Of a DNA stretch of 64,000 nt, positions 32,321-40,197 are shown in pieces. How positions within the stretch are numbered: position 1 is the first letter of the stretch; every line of letters begins with the position of its first letter. The DNA is from Flavobacteriales bacterium (lineage in GTDB: Bacteria; Bacteroidota; Bacteroidia; Flavobacteriales_F; PHOS-HE28), in contig JAMLHB010000001.1 in the NCBI GenBank assembly GCA_023957375.1, positions 372,001-436,000 on the forward strand. Direction: 5' to 3'. The notes under the pieces were generated by a model, which worked only from the letters and a program-made list of their open reading frames with translations, had not been told where the DNA came from and made no database searches. A program made the translations under genes and the position numbers.

Positions 32321-34003
32321 TCAATGGAAGGAGCGCTCCAGTTCAGCCGCCTTGGGGAAGAGGATGTTGTTCTCCAGGTGGATGTGCACGTGGGTGTCAT
32401 CCTCCAGTTCGTGCAGCAGGCGGAAGAGCAGCGTGTAGCTGGCACAGGCATCGCCGGGGAGCGTGTAGCCGTCGGTGATCTCATTGATCTCGTCCAGCTT
32501 GCCGCCCACGGACACGTGTTCCTTCACCAAGGTGTCCAAGGAATCCTTGAAGCGGCCCATGGTGCTGGCCGGCAGCGGCTGCCCTGCGTTCTTGGCCGCC
32601 ACCAACTGCTTGATGTAAGGGAACATGGTCTTCTCCTCTTCGGGCAGGTGGGCGGTGAACTCGGCGATCACCTCCTGCACCAGCTTGTTCACTTGGTTCA
32701 GCTCGGGGTGGTTCATGCCGTGCACCTGGGCCACCTTGGCGGAATACTTGCCGATCTCCGGCAGGTTCTTGCGCAGGTAGCCGTGGTGCGTGTTCACGAT
32801 AAAGTCCGCCAGGAAGTCGATGTTCCAATCGTTGTAGGGCAGGGCGGTGGAGGTTTGCACCTTGTCGGCCTCGCGCAGCTCCTGCTCGATGCGGGTGACG
32901 TCCAATCCCTTGGCGGCACAGGCTTCGGCCACCGTCATGCCGCCGTTGCAGCAGAAATCAAGGCCGTATTTCTTGAACACCTCCGCCTTGCGCATGTCCT
33001 TGGTGACGATCTCGCCCAAGGTTTCCGCACCCGCACCATCGGGGCGCTTGGTGATCTTCACGCGCCACCATTTGGGGCCTTGCTCCAAGTATTCCCAAGT
33101 GAACACGTCGCCCATTTCGCCCTGCATCTGGTAGTACAGCGGCTTGGGGTCGTGGTCGTTGTGGATGGTAAGGCTTTCGCCCTTCTTCAAGGCGTGGTAG
33201 CGGCTAAAGATGGTCGGGTGCTTTTCGCGGGGCGCCAGCTTGGTGACGTCCAAAATGTTCTCCCCGGCCTGTGAGGCGCTCCCGGCAATGCGGCGGGTGA
33301 TCTTCACCTTCCACCATTCGGGTCCTTCCTCCAAGTATTCCCACCCATAGGCGTCGCCGTGCTCGGCCTCCAAGTGGTAACGGAGCGGCTTGGGGTCGTG
33401 GTCGTTGTGGATGGTGAGGCTTTCACCGCCCTGCAGCTTGGCAATGCGCTCGAAGATGGTGCTGTGCTTGATCGCTGGCGGCAGCTTGGTGACGTCCAGG
33501 ATGTTCAACCCGGCCTCGGCATTGCGCGGGGCGATCTTGGTGATCTTCACCTTCCACCATTCGGGGCCTTTTTCCAGGTATTCCCATTGAATGGTGCCCG
33601 GATGCGTGTGGCCCAACTGGTGGCGCAGCGGGGCGGGGTCGTGGTCGTTGTGGATCACTAAGCTCTGCCCTTCGCCAAGCTGGGCGATGCGGCCGAAGAT
33701 GGTGCTGTGCTTTACCGCCGGGGCCAGCTTGGTGACGTCAAGCACGTTGCTGTTCGCCATGCCGGCAGCTTCCTTGCCGATGCGCACCTTCCACCACCGG
33801 GGGCCTTGTTCCAAGTACTCCCACGTGTAGGAATCGCCATAGAGGTTGTGCAGCTGGAAGTACAGCGGCTTGGGGTCGTGGTCGTTGTGGATGATGAAGC
33901 TGTCGCCGTCCTTCAGCGCGTCCACATGCGCGAAGATGGTGGAGTGTTTCACCGCTGGCGCCAGCGTGGTGACATCAAGGATCGTTTCGGTCGTTGTTTC
34001 CAT
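32321..34003 (-). CDS. RIC/ScdA-type di-iron Fe-S cluster repair protein with four DUF2249 domains
   Basis: The 560-residue protein has four tandem DUF2249 modules at about residues 8-77, 87-156, 168-237 and 250-319. Each repeats IHNDHDPxPL and WEYLExGPxWWxV. They are followed by a ScdA_N/DUF542 domain (328-385) with GLDFCCNGGMTVAEA, and a hemerythrin-like HHE domain (about 400-555). The HHE domain has the likely iron ligands in NTHHGYL, HLPEEEKTMFP, EHVSVGG and HIHLENNILFP. RIC proteins repair Fe-S clusters damaged by nitric oxide or peroxide. The start at METTTET is supported by an upstream -7 element and inverted repeat. Four DUF2249 copies in one protein is unusual. Confidence 0.92.
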   Translation of the reverse strand: METTTETILDVTTLAPAVKHSTIFAHVDALKDGDSFIIHNDHDPKPLYFQLHNLYGDSYTWEYLEQGPRWWKVRIGKEAAGMANSNVLDVTKLAPAVKHSTIFGRIAQLGEGQSLVIHNDHDPAPLRHQLGHTHPGTIQWEYLEKGPEWWKVKITKIAPRNAEAGLNILDVTKLPPAIKHSTIFERIAKLQGGESLTIHNDHDPKPLRYHLEAEHGDAYGWEYLEEGPEWWKVKITRRIAGSASQAGENILDVTKLAPREKHPTIFSRYHALKKGESLTIHNDHDPKPLYYQMQGEMGDVFTWEYLEQGPKWWRVKITKRPDGAGAETLGEIVTKDMRKAEVFKKYGLDFCCNGGMTVAEACAAKGLDVTRIEQELREADKVQTSTALPYNDWNIDFLADFIVNTHHGYLRKNLPEIGKYSAKVAQVHGMNHPELNQVNKLVQEVIAEFTAHLPEEEKTMFPYIKQLVAAKNAGQPLPASTMGRFKDSLDTLVKEHVSVGGKLDEINEITDGYTLPGDACASYTLLFRLLHELEDDTHVHIHLENNILFPKAAELERSFH

Positions 34004-34032
34004 GTTGGGTGCTGTTCTGTTGGGAACCGGTG

Positions 34033-34040
34033 CGAAGGTA
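34033..34040 (-). promoter_or_regulatory. Putative -7 element (TACCTTCG) of the RIC gene
   Basis: It lies 30 bases before the ATG at 34003 and matches the local -7 pattern TAnnTT(T/C)G. Confidence 0.45.
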
Positions 34041-34056
34041 AAGCCCAAATCCAATT

Positions 34057-34076
34057 AAAAGCATGCGAATACTTTT
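34057..34076 (-). promoter_or_regulatory. Near-palindromic site upstream of the RIC promoter
   Basis: AAAAGTAT-N4-ATGCTTTT is a 20-bp palindrome with one mismatch. Its centre is about 38 bases upstream of the predicted transcription start, the position of a CRP/FNR-type activator site. It does not match the classic TTGAT-N4-ATCAA box, so the factor is unknown. Confidence 0.4.
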
Positions 34077-34134
34077 ATTTGGACAGGAGTCGTTGCCGCA
34101 CGCACCTGGGTGCCGCAACGCTTCGACGGGGCGG

Positions 34135-34827
34135 TCAATTGGAAGGCGGGGCAACCTGGTCCGTGTCGGGGGATTCAAACACGGGCGGCTTGGAGCCGAA
34201 GAGGATGTAGCGGTCCGGCAGGGTCTTGTACAGGATGCCCACATCATCCACCCCGAAGGTCATCAGCTCGTCGGCCACGCGGTCGAATTCCATGCGTTGG
34301 GAGAGGGGCGGACCGGAAGGGGAGGGTACGGGCAGGTAGTTCACCAAATAGAAGAGATGAGGCTCCTTGATCCCGGCCATCAATTCCTTGATCCATGCGC
34401 CGCGGTCCCCCAATGTGGAATATTCGCGGGTTACCAAGGCCAGGTCCGCTTCCCCGGGCAGCAAGCCCACGGTGCCCGCAGGTACCAACCGCACCAGCAG
34501 TCGGTCGTCGCCGATGCCTTCACTTTTCTTGCGGGCTTCCAGGGCGGCCGCCTGGGCGGGATCGTCCTCCATGGCCAATACCCGCGCCCCGGCCCCCAGC
34601 AGCTTCCAGGTGTAATACCCGTCGTCCGCATACAGGTCCGCCACCACTTTGCCGGCCAATGGCCCCATGGCTTTGATCAGCGAATCGCCCATCCGCGCGT
34701 CGCCCGCATCAAATGGCCGGATGGCCTGTGTGGTTCCCGGATCCGTGCTTGCACCGGTGGAAGGCCCTTGGCAACCGGCCCCCGGAAAGATCAGAACAAA
34801 GGAGAGGGGAAGTAGAATGCGCATCAT
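34135..34827 (-). CDS. Lipoprotein with methyltransferase-like fold
   Basis: The 230-residue protein has lipobox PGAGC and then a Rossmann-type methyltransferase pattern. GKVVADLYADDGYYTWKLL corresponds to motif I, ARVLAMEDDP ends in the acidic residues that would hold the ribose, and REYSTLGDRGAWIKELMAGI lies where motif IV would be. The glycine-rich loop is degenerate (YADDGY instead of GxGxG). An exported SAM-dependent enzyme would lack substrate in the periplasm, so it may have lost catalysis or bind another ligand. Two adjacent ATGs begin the gene. Confidence 0.65.
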   Translation of the reverse strand: MMRILLPLSFVLIFPGAGCQGPSTGASTDPGTTQAIRPFDAGDARMGDSLIKAMGPLAGKVVADLYADDGYYTWKLLGAGARVLAMEDDPAQAAALEARKKSEGIGDDRLLVRLVPAGTVGLLPGEADLALVTREYSTLGDRGAWIKELMAGIKEPHLFYLVNYLPVPSPSGPPLSQRMEFDRVADELMTFGVDDVGILYKTLPDRYILFGSKPPVFESPDTDQVAPPSN

Positions 34828-35214
34828 GGCTGAAGTGGATGGCCAAAGTAAGGCAGTTCACCAACGCATGCCGGAAAATGTCGCGGCCATGGCCTGTTGC
34901 GTACAGGGTATTTCCGATCTTTTAACCACGGATCCAGGTGAGTCAATCAGGGATGGAAGGCATGAAAGGAGCGGACATTTCCTTCCCACCCCTTCATCAT
35001 CCGGGCGGCGGTCCGTGGGCATCCCGGATCCCTGACCGTTCCATGAGCATGCCGGTCATTCGCAGGTGCACCGGTGGGACCTCGGACGCCATCACCCGCT
35101 CCCCATTGGTGAGGGCAACTACCATTGCCATTTCAAGATCGATCTGAGCATCACCTTTGGCCACGCAAGCCGGGATGGCCTCGTGGAAAATACTTCCATG
35201 GAAGATAATGCCCT
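34828..35214. other. Intergenic region between divergent genes
   Basis: This roughly 390-base gap holds a TACTTTGG element (34843-34850, minus strand) suited to the methyltransferase-like gene. At its right end lies the promoter of the MarR gene. No coding sequence or RNA was recognised. Confidence 0.4.
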
Positions 35215-35222
35215 TACCTTTG
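35215..35222 (+). promoter_or_regulatory. -7 element (TACCTTTG) of the MarR gene
   Basis: An exact TAnnTTTG match ends five bases before the ATG at 35228. The transcript would begin at or next to the start codon. Confidence 0.5.
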
Positions 35223-35227
35223 GGGCC

Positions 35228-35680
35228 ATGGTGAAGATCGAGAAGGAGTTGGCCATGGATTTCCAGACGGAACACCAGAAGCTCTTCCTGAACCTGCTTT
35301 TTACATCGAACTGGCTGCGGCACATGGATATGGAGCGGCTGCGGCCCCATGGGTTAAGCCCGCAGCAGTACAACATTCTGCGCATCCTGCGCGGCGCCAA
35401 CGGCCGGAAGGTGAGCATGGGCTATGTGCTGGAACGCATGCTGGACCGCGCACCCAATGCCACGCGCCTCACCGACAAGTTGATCTCCAAAGGCCTGGTG
35501 CTGCGCGAACGCTGCGAGAATGACCGGCGCGTGGTGCACCTGCTCATCAGCGCCAAGGGGCTTGAACTGGTGAATGCCTTGGACCGCGATACCGAGCGGG
35601 TGGTGGGCACGGTGGCCGGCAAGCTGAGCATGGCCGAGGCGCGCGCCGTGAATGCCTCATTGGACAAATTGCGCGACTGA
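35228..35680 (+). CDS. MarR-family transcriptional regulator
   Basis: The 150-residue winged-helix protein has YNILRILRGANGRKVSMGYV, then ERMLDRAPNATRLTDKLISK and the wing RERCENDRRVVHLLI. FQTEHQKLFLNLLFTSNWL near the N-terminus is typical of a Bacteroidota MarR group found next to YceI genes. The YceI gene follows 50 bases downstream and is the probable target or partner. A second ATG at 35255 is possible if the transcript starts after 35228. Confidence 0.88.
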   Translation: MVKIEKELAMDFQTEHQKLFLNLLFTSNWLRHMDMERLRPHGLSPQQYNILRILRGANGRKVSMGYVLERMLDRAPNATRLTDKLISKGLVLRERCENDRRVVHLLISAKGLELVNALDRDTERVVGTVAGKLSMAEARAVNASLDKLRD

Positions 35681-35730
35681 ACCCCGATCTGGCACAGCCA
35701 TTGCTCCCTCCGCGCAACCTACGCACCAAG

Positions 35731-36321
35731 ATGTTCAAGGTCCTTGCCACTTGTTTACTGATCAGTGCCGCCTCCGTGGCCGGCGCCCAATCGGTGTTCG
35801 CGGTGGATACCGGCGCCACCGTCCTCACCTGGACCGGCAAGAAGGTGATGGGCCAGCACCAGGGCCACATCCACGTGCAGCACGGCTCGGTGCTATGGAG
35901 GGCTACGGGCCTGCACGGCTGCGAAGTGGTGATCGACATGAACAGCATCACCATCATCGGCATGGACCCGGAAGGCGAAACGCAGCTGGGCAACCACTTG
36001 CGGTCGGCCGATTTTTTCAATGTGCGCAAGTTCCGTACGGCCAGCTTCAAGGCCACGCACATTGCCAAGAACAGCAGCACCGTGGCAGGCGGGCCCAACT
36101 ACTCCGTTACCGGAGACCTGACGATCAAGGGCATCACACAACCGGTGACCTTCCCCGTGCGTGCCTGGCAAGAGAAGAACGGAGTGCGCGCACAGGGCAC
36201 CATGGTCTTCGACCGCACCTTGTACGGGATCAAGTACCGGTCCGGAAGTTTCTTCGATGCCTTGGGCGACAAGGTGATCAACGACCAAGTGGAGATCGCG
36301 TTCGACCTGCTGGCGCGTTGA
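35731..36321 (+). CDS. YceI-family periplasmic protein
   Basis: The 196-residue exported lipocalin-like protein has a signal peptide (about 1-19, ending AGAQ). YceI motifs follow: TGATVLTWTGKKVMGQHQGH, LGNHLRSADFFNVRKF (the LxxxdFFd-like signature) and DLTIKGITQPVTFPV. YceI proteins bind polyisoprenoids or other amphiphiles. The start at MFKVLATC precedes the signal peptide. It probably shares regulation with the MarR gene upstream. Confidence 0.93.
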   Translation: MFKVLATCLLISAASVAGAQSVFAVDTGATVLTWTGKKVMGQHQGHIHVQHGSVLWRATGLHGCEVVIDMNSITIIGMDPEGETQLGNHLRSADFFNVRKFRTASFKATHIAKNSSTVAGGPNYSVTGDLTIKGITQPVTFPVRAWQEKNGVRAQGTMVFDRTLYGIKYRSGSFFDALGDKVINDQVEIAFDLLAR

Positions 36322-36343
36322 ATGGCGCGTAGCGCGCAGTTGG

Positions 36344-36652
36344 TCAACGCTGAATGTCCAGCTTTTTCACCATGGCCTGGTTGAGCCGAGAGGCATAGGT
36401 GCCGAACGCGTTCACCAGCACGCCCTTCACTTTGTGCTTCTCCGAACTGATCGCATACACGATGCTTTCATCGCTGGGGTTGGAATCCCCCTCAAAGCGG
36501 TGAAATTCATCGATGGTGAACTCATCGGGTCGGAGTGAAGTGTTGTTGCCGTTGCAGATCAGGCACTCGTCGTGCAGGACCAGGTCGTCCTTGTAGCCGC
36601 GTGCAACCAAGTCGTTCACGGCTTGGGAAAGGGTGTCATATGTGCGTGCCAT
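36344..36652 (-). CDS. Conserved small protein of unknown function
   Basis: The 102-residue protein has LVLHDECLICNGNNTSLRP with a CxxC motif, DEFTIDEFHRFEGDSNPSDE and IVYAISSEKHKVKGVLVNAFG. Homologues are common in Bacteroidota and, as I recall, are sometimes labelled phosphoribosylpyrophosphate synthetase. They are far too short and lack the PRPP motifs, so that name is not used. The CxxC could bind metal. The start is supported by a TACCTTCG element. Confidence 0.75.
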   Translation of the reverse strand: MARTYDTLSQAVNDLVARGYKDDLVLHDECLICNGNNTSLRPDEFTIDEFHRFEGDSNPSDESIVYAISSEKHKVKGVLVNAFGTYASRLNQAMVKKLDIQR

Positions 36653-36658
36653 GGTGTA

Positions 36659-36666
36659 CGAAGGTA
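36659..36666 (-). promoter_or_regulatory. -7 element (TACCTTCG) of the small conserved gene
   Basis: It ends six bases before the ATG at 36652, another near-leaderless arrangement. Confidence 0.45.
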
Positions 36667-36771
36667 GGCATTCAACACTGTGTGCCTGCCTGTATGGAAG
36701 CAACATCCGGCGATGGGCTCCGGTTCACTGCGCCGATGGGGGCCGGTGCCATGCGGCATGCAAAAGGGCCG

Positions 36772-36790
36772 CACCGTGCAGTGGGCCCTT
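36772..36790 (-). terminator. Intrinsic terminator of the NfeD-SPFH operon
   Basis: On the minus strand AAGGGCC and GGCCCTT form a seven-base stem with a structured loop, followed by a short T run. It lies 25 bases after the SPFH stop codon. Confidence 0.55.
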
Positions 36791-36814
36791 GTGCAATGTA
36801 ACCGTGTTGGGTGG

Positions 36815-37810
36815 CTACCCCATCTTCTTGCCCATGTCCAGCATGTCCTTGATCCCGCCTAGGCTGCTCAGCACGCCCGTGGCCTCGTAAGGGATGTACA
36901 CCACCTTGTTGTCCTGGCCGCTGGTCATTTCCTGCAGGGTCTCCAAATAGCGCATGGCGATCAGGTAACTGGCCGGGTCGGCCTGGGCGCCCTTGATGGC
37001 CTCGGTGACCAGGCGGATGGCCTCCGCTTCGCCTTGTGCGCGGCGGATGCGCGCCTGGGCATCGCCCTCGGCCTGCAGCACTTGGGCCTGCTTCTGGCCT
37101 TCGGCCTCGTTGATCTGCTTCTGCTGCACCGCTTCGGCACTGAGGATCACCGCCCGCTTGCTGCCCTCGGCATCGATGATCTGCGCCCGCTTGTCGCGCT
37201 CGGCACGCATCTGCTTCTCCATGGCCTCGCGGATGTCGCGCGGCGGGTTGATGTCCTGCAGCTCCACCCGGTTCACCTTCACGCCCCACTTGTGGCTGGC
37301 CTCGTCCAGGATGGCCCGCAGCTTGGCATTGATCGTGTCACGGCTGGTGAGGCATTCGTCCAGGTCCAGTTCGCCGATCACGTTCCGCAAGGTGGTCTGC
37401 GTCAGCTTTTCAATGGCCATGGGCAAATTCTCGATCTCGTACACCGCCTTCACCGGGTCCATGATCTGGAAATAGAGCAGCGCGTTGATCTCCGTCATCA
37501 CGTTGTCCTTGGTGATCACGTTCTGCTTGGGGAAGTCGTACACGGTTTCCCGAAGGTCCAAGCGCTCCTTCTTCACAAACTGCACGTATTTGTTGCCGTC
37601 GGGAAGCTCGCGGCTGTATCGGAAGATGATTTCGCGCGGCTTGTCGAACACCGGAATGATGATGTTGAAACCGGCGGTGAGCGTTTCGCGGTACCGGCCG
37701 AAGCGCTCAATGATCATCGCCTCGCTCTGTTGCACGATCCGCACGCCCTTGGCGACGATGAAGATCACGAAGAAGGCGATCAGCAGCAAAATGATGGTTC
37801 CGGGGCTCAT
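36815..37810 (-). CDS. SPFH/band-7 protein (paraslipin/stomatin-like)
   Basis: The 331-residue protein has an N-terminal membrane helix (about 4-22) and an SPFH domain (25-190) with EAMIIERFGRYRETL and DIRHKWGVKVNRVELQDI-like features. A long Ala/Glu/Gln-rich coiled coil (about 195-265, EGSKRAVILSAEAVQQKQI) and a C-terminal tail follow. Such proteins form oligomeric rings in membrane microdomains with an NfeD partner. The NfeD gene lies directly upstream with a three-base gap, the classic pairing. Confidence 0.93.
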   Translation of the reverse strand: MSPGTIILLLIAFFVIFIVAKGVRIVQQSEAMIIERFGRYRETLTAGFNIIIPVFDKPREIIFRYSRELPDGNKYVQFVKKERLDLRETVYDFPKQNVITKDNVMTEINALLYFQIMDPVKAVYEIENLPMAIEKLTQTTLRNVIGELDLDECLTSRDTINAKLRAILDEASHKWGVKVNRVELQDINPPRDIREAMEKQMRAERDKRAQIIDAEGSKRAVILSAEAVQQKQINEAEGQKQAQVLQAEGDAQARIRRAQGEAEAIRLVTEAIKGAQADPASYLIAMRYLETLQEMTSGQDNKVVYIPYEATGVLSSLGGIKDMLDMGKKMG

Positions 37811-37813
37811 GGT

Positions 37814-38260
37814 TCAAAGAAGGGTTATGGTTTTTACGATGAGGGTGTTGCTGTCCACACGGACCACTTCCACCAGGTCGCCCGTGCGCAAGGGTTGGTC
37901 GGACAGGCTTTCGGCCCGCCAATCGTCGCCGCCCACCTGCACCCGGCCCAGGCGCAATCCGGGCTCAAAATCCTGGCTCACATGGCCGCGCTGCCCCACC
38001 AGCGCATCCGCGTTGGTGAGCACGTGTTCCTTTTTCCAAAAGTGCTTCATCAGCACTGGCCGCACCGTGAAGAACGCCAGGAGCGAGAACGCTGAAAAAA
38101 GTAGCAATTGGGCCCCCGGGCCAAAGCCCAAACCCGCCGTAACGCTGGCGGCAATGCAGCCGATGCCTAAGCAGAACAGGAAAAAGCCCGGCAGAAAGAT
38201 CTCCAAGATCATCATCAGCAGGGCCAATCCCGCCCACCAGTGCCATTGAAAGAATTCCAT
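37814..38260 (-). CDS. NfeD-family membrane protein
   Basis: The 148-residue protein has three to four helices (about residues 8-75, including GLALLMMILEIFLPGFFLF). A C-terminal OB-fold follows, beginning ALVGQRGHVSQDF and ending VEVVRVDSNTLIVK. It is the short NfeD type without the protease domain. With the SPFH protein it is thought to organise membrane microdomains or quality control. MEFFQWHWW is the natural start; the frame extends seven codons upstream. Confidence 0.9.
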   Translation of the reverse strand: MEFFQWHWWAGLALLMMILEIFLPGFFLFCLGIGCIAASVTAGLGFGPGAQLLLFSAFSLLAFFTVRPVLMKHFWKKEHVLTNADALVGQRGHVSQDFEPGLRLGRVQVGGDDWRAESLSDQPLRTGDLVEVVRVDSNTLIVKTITLL

Positions 38261-38368
38261 GGTTGTGCAACTGCGGCGCAAGATAGGCCCCCGCCATGCA
38301 GCCGCCGCCCCATTCGGATGAACGGTCCGTGCCGCGGATGAAGCCGTGCAGGAACTTGGGGGAGGGCC

Positions 38369-38376
38369 TACTTTCG
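38369..38376 (+). promoter_or_regulatory. -7 element (TACTTTCG) of the polysaccharide operon
   Basis: It ends six bases before the ATG at 38383 and is the only promoter-like element seen ahead of the ten-gene operon. Confidence 0.45.
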
Positions 38377-38382
38377 CGCCTC

Positions 38383-40197
38383 ATGGCCGGAAAGATCAGG
38401 AGTTTCCTGAGCTCCCCCCAAGGCAGGGACAGCTTGCTGACCACCCTTACCGAGGGACTGGCCATGCTGGGCATGGTGCTCACCTTCCGCTTGGCGGCCA
38501 TGGTGAGCAAACAGGACTTGGACATCTACGTAATCGTGCGGCGCACCGTGGCGTTTGCTTTCCCGGTGATCCTCATGGGCGCCATGGTGGGGCTCACGCG
38601 GTTCGTGGCCATGAGCCGCGAAGCGGAGCAGAAGCGCGGCTACCTGCGCGGGGCCTTGGCTTGGGTGGTACCCCTGAGCCTGTTGGCCATGCTGCTCGCC
38701 TTCCTGCTGGCCAAGCCTTTGGCATGGGCCATCTACGGCGCATACGACAGCGCCCCGCTGGTGCCGCCCTTGGCCTTGATGACCGTGGGCATCACCCTGC
38801 ACGGAGTGGCTTACGGATACCTCCGCGGAAAGCCGGCAACCGTGGCCGCCAACTTCGTGCAACTGATGGTGCTGGCGGTGGTGCCCTGCGCCGCCCTGCT
38901 GCTATGGACCGACATGGCCGTGATCCTCTGGGCCACCGGCATCGGCTGGGTGGCGGTGCCCTTGCTTTGCATCCTGCCCTCGTTAGCCGCTCCGGTCAAG
39001 CAAAAGATGCGCAGTGAACGAAGCGAGCTGTTGCGCTATGGCCTGCCGCGCGTGCCCGGTGACGTGGCCTTGGGCGCCCTGCTCACGGTGCCCGGCTATG
39101 TGGCCCTGCGCACCCACGGCCTGGATGTCAGCGGCGAGGTGGGCTTCGGCGCCACCCTGCTCAACTTGGCTGCCGCCGTATTCTCGCCAGTGGCCCTGCT
39201 GCTGCTGCCGGCAGCAGCGGGGCGCATCGCCGCAGGCGACCATGCGGGCCTGGAGCGCAACATCGGCCGCCTCTACGGACTGGTGATCGCCCTTTCCATC
39301 GCGCTCACCGTAGGCTTCGAGCTGCTCTCCAAGCCCTTGCTGCTGCTCTACCTCGGGCCAACCGGTGAGGCCTACCTGCCCATGTCGCGCATCATCTTCA
39401 TCGGGGCCTTGCCTTTCGCGTTCTTCAACGGCATGCGCAGTGTACTTGATGCCTATTTCCACACCCCACGCAACGGCATGAACTTGGTGAAAGCCTTCGG
39501 CCTGCTGCTGGTAGGCAGTGCGGTGCACCTGGCCATCCCCACGCCCTGGTACACCATGGGCGTGGTGATCGTGCTGGCCATGTTCTACTTGGGCTGGCTT
39601 ACTTGGCGCGATGTGGCCTATGTGCGCAGCGAACTGCGCAGGATGGCCTCACGCACGGACAACAGGATGCGCGTGGTGCTGCTGCTGCCCGACCACGCGG
39701 ACACAGGCCCCCATGCGGCTTCCTTGGCACAGGCGCGCAGCTTTGTGCAGCAAGGTTGTGAGGTGGCCTCCTTCCAGTTGGGGAGCCACACGTCGCCATG
39801 GCGGCTGTGGCAGGCGCGGCGGGCCTTCAAGCAACTGATCATGAAGGAACGGCCGGATGTGGTGCATGTGCATTTCGGTTCGGTATCGGCGCTCTTCGCC
39901 GTGCTGGTGAGCAACGTGCCGGTGGTGGTGACGTTCATGGGCGACGATCTGGACCGCCACGCCGTGCCCGGGTTTGTGCGCGCACGCGTGGGAGGCCTCT
40001 TCAGCCAGGTGGCGGCCTTCTTTGCCTCGGGCATCATCTGCGATGGCGAAGAAGTGCGCGACCGCTTGTGGTGGCGCCAAGGCGATGCCGTGGTGCTGCC
40101 CTTGGGGCCCGATGGGAAAGGCAGCGACCTGGCCACGCTGGAGTTCTTGAGGGGCGTGGCGTTGCACCGCACGGGTGAACAACCGGTTCAGGCATGA
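38383..40197 (+). CDS. Polysaccharide flippase fused to an N-terminal half GT4 glycosyltransferase domain
   Basis: The 604-residue protein has two parts. Residues 1 to about 415 form a 12- to 14-helix MATE/Wzx-type flippase (GLAMLGMVLTFRLAAMV at the start). Residues about 425-604 form a Rossmann domain like the acceptor half of GT-B family 4 enzymes, with MRVVLLLPDHADTGPHA, RPDVVHVHFGSVSALFAVL and VTFMGDDLDR. It stops at LPLGPDG, where the nucleotide-sugar-binding half should begin. It may couple lipid-linked sugar recognition to translocation. In-frame ATGs at 38296 and 38338 would extend the N-terminus. The -7 element favours 38383. Confidence 0.8.
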   Translation: MAGKIRSFLSSPQGRDSLLTTLTEGLAMLGMVLTFRLAAMVSKQDLDIYVIVRRTVAFAFPVILMGAMVGLTRFVAMSREAEQKRGYLRGALAWVVPLSLLAMLLAFLLAKPLAWAIYGAYDSAPLVPPLALMTVGITLHGVAYGYLRGKPATVAANFVQLMVLAVVPCAALLLWTDMAVILWATGIGWVAVPLLCILPSLAAPVKQKMRSERSELLRYGLPRVPGDVALGALLTVPGYVALRTHGLDVSGEVGFGATLLNLAAAVFSPVALLLLPAAAGRIAAGDHAGLERNIGRLYGLVIALSIALTVGFELLSKPLLLLYLGPTGEAYLPMSRIIFIGALPFAFFNGMRSVLDAYFHTPRNGMNLVKAFGLLLVGSAVHLAIPTPWYTMGVVIVLAMFYLGWLTWRDVAYVRSELRRMASRTDNRMRVVLLLPDHADTGPHAASLAQARSFVQQGCEVASFQLGSHTSPWRLWQARRAFKQLIMKERPDVVHVHFGSVSALFAVLVSNVPVVVTFMGDDLDRHAVPGFVRARVGGLFSQVAAFFASGIICDGEEVRDRLWWRQGDAVVLPLGPDGKGSDLATLEFLRGVALHRTGEQPVQA

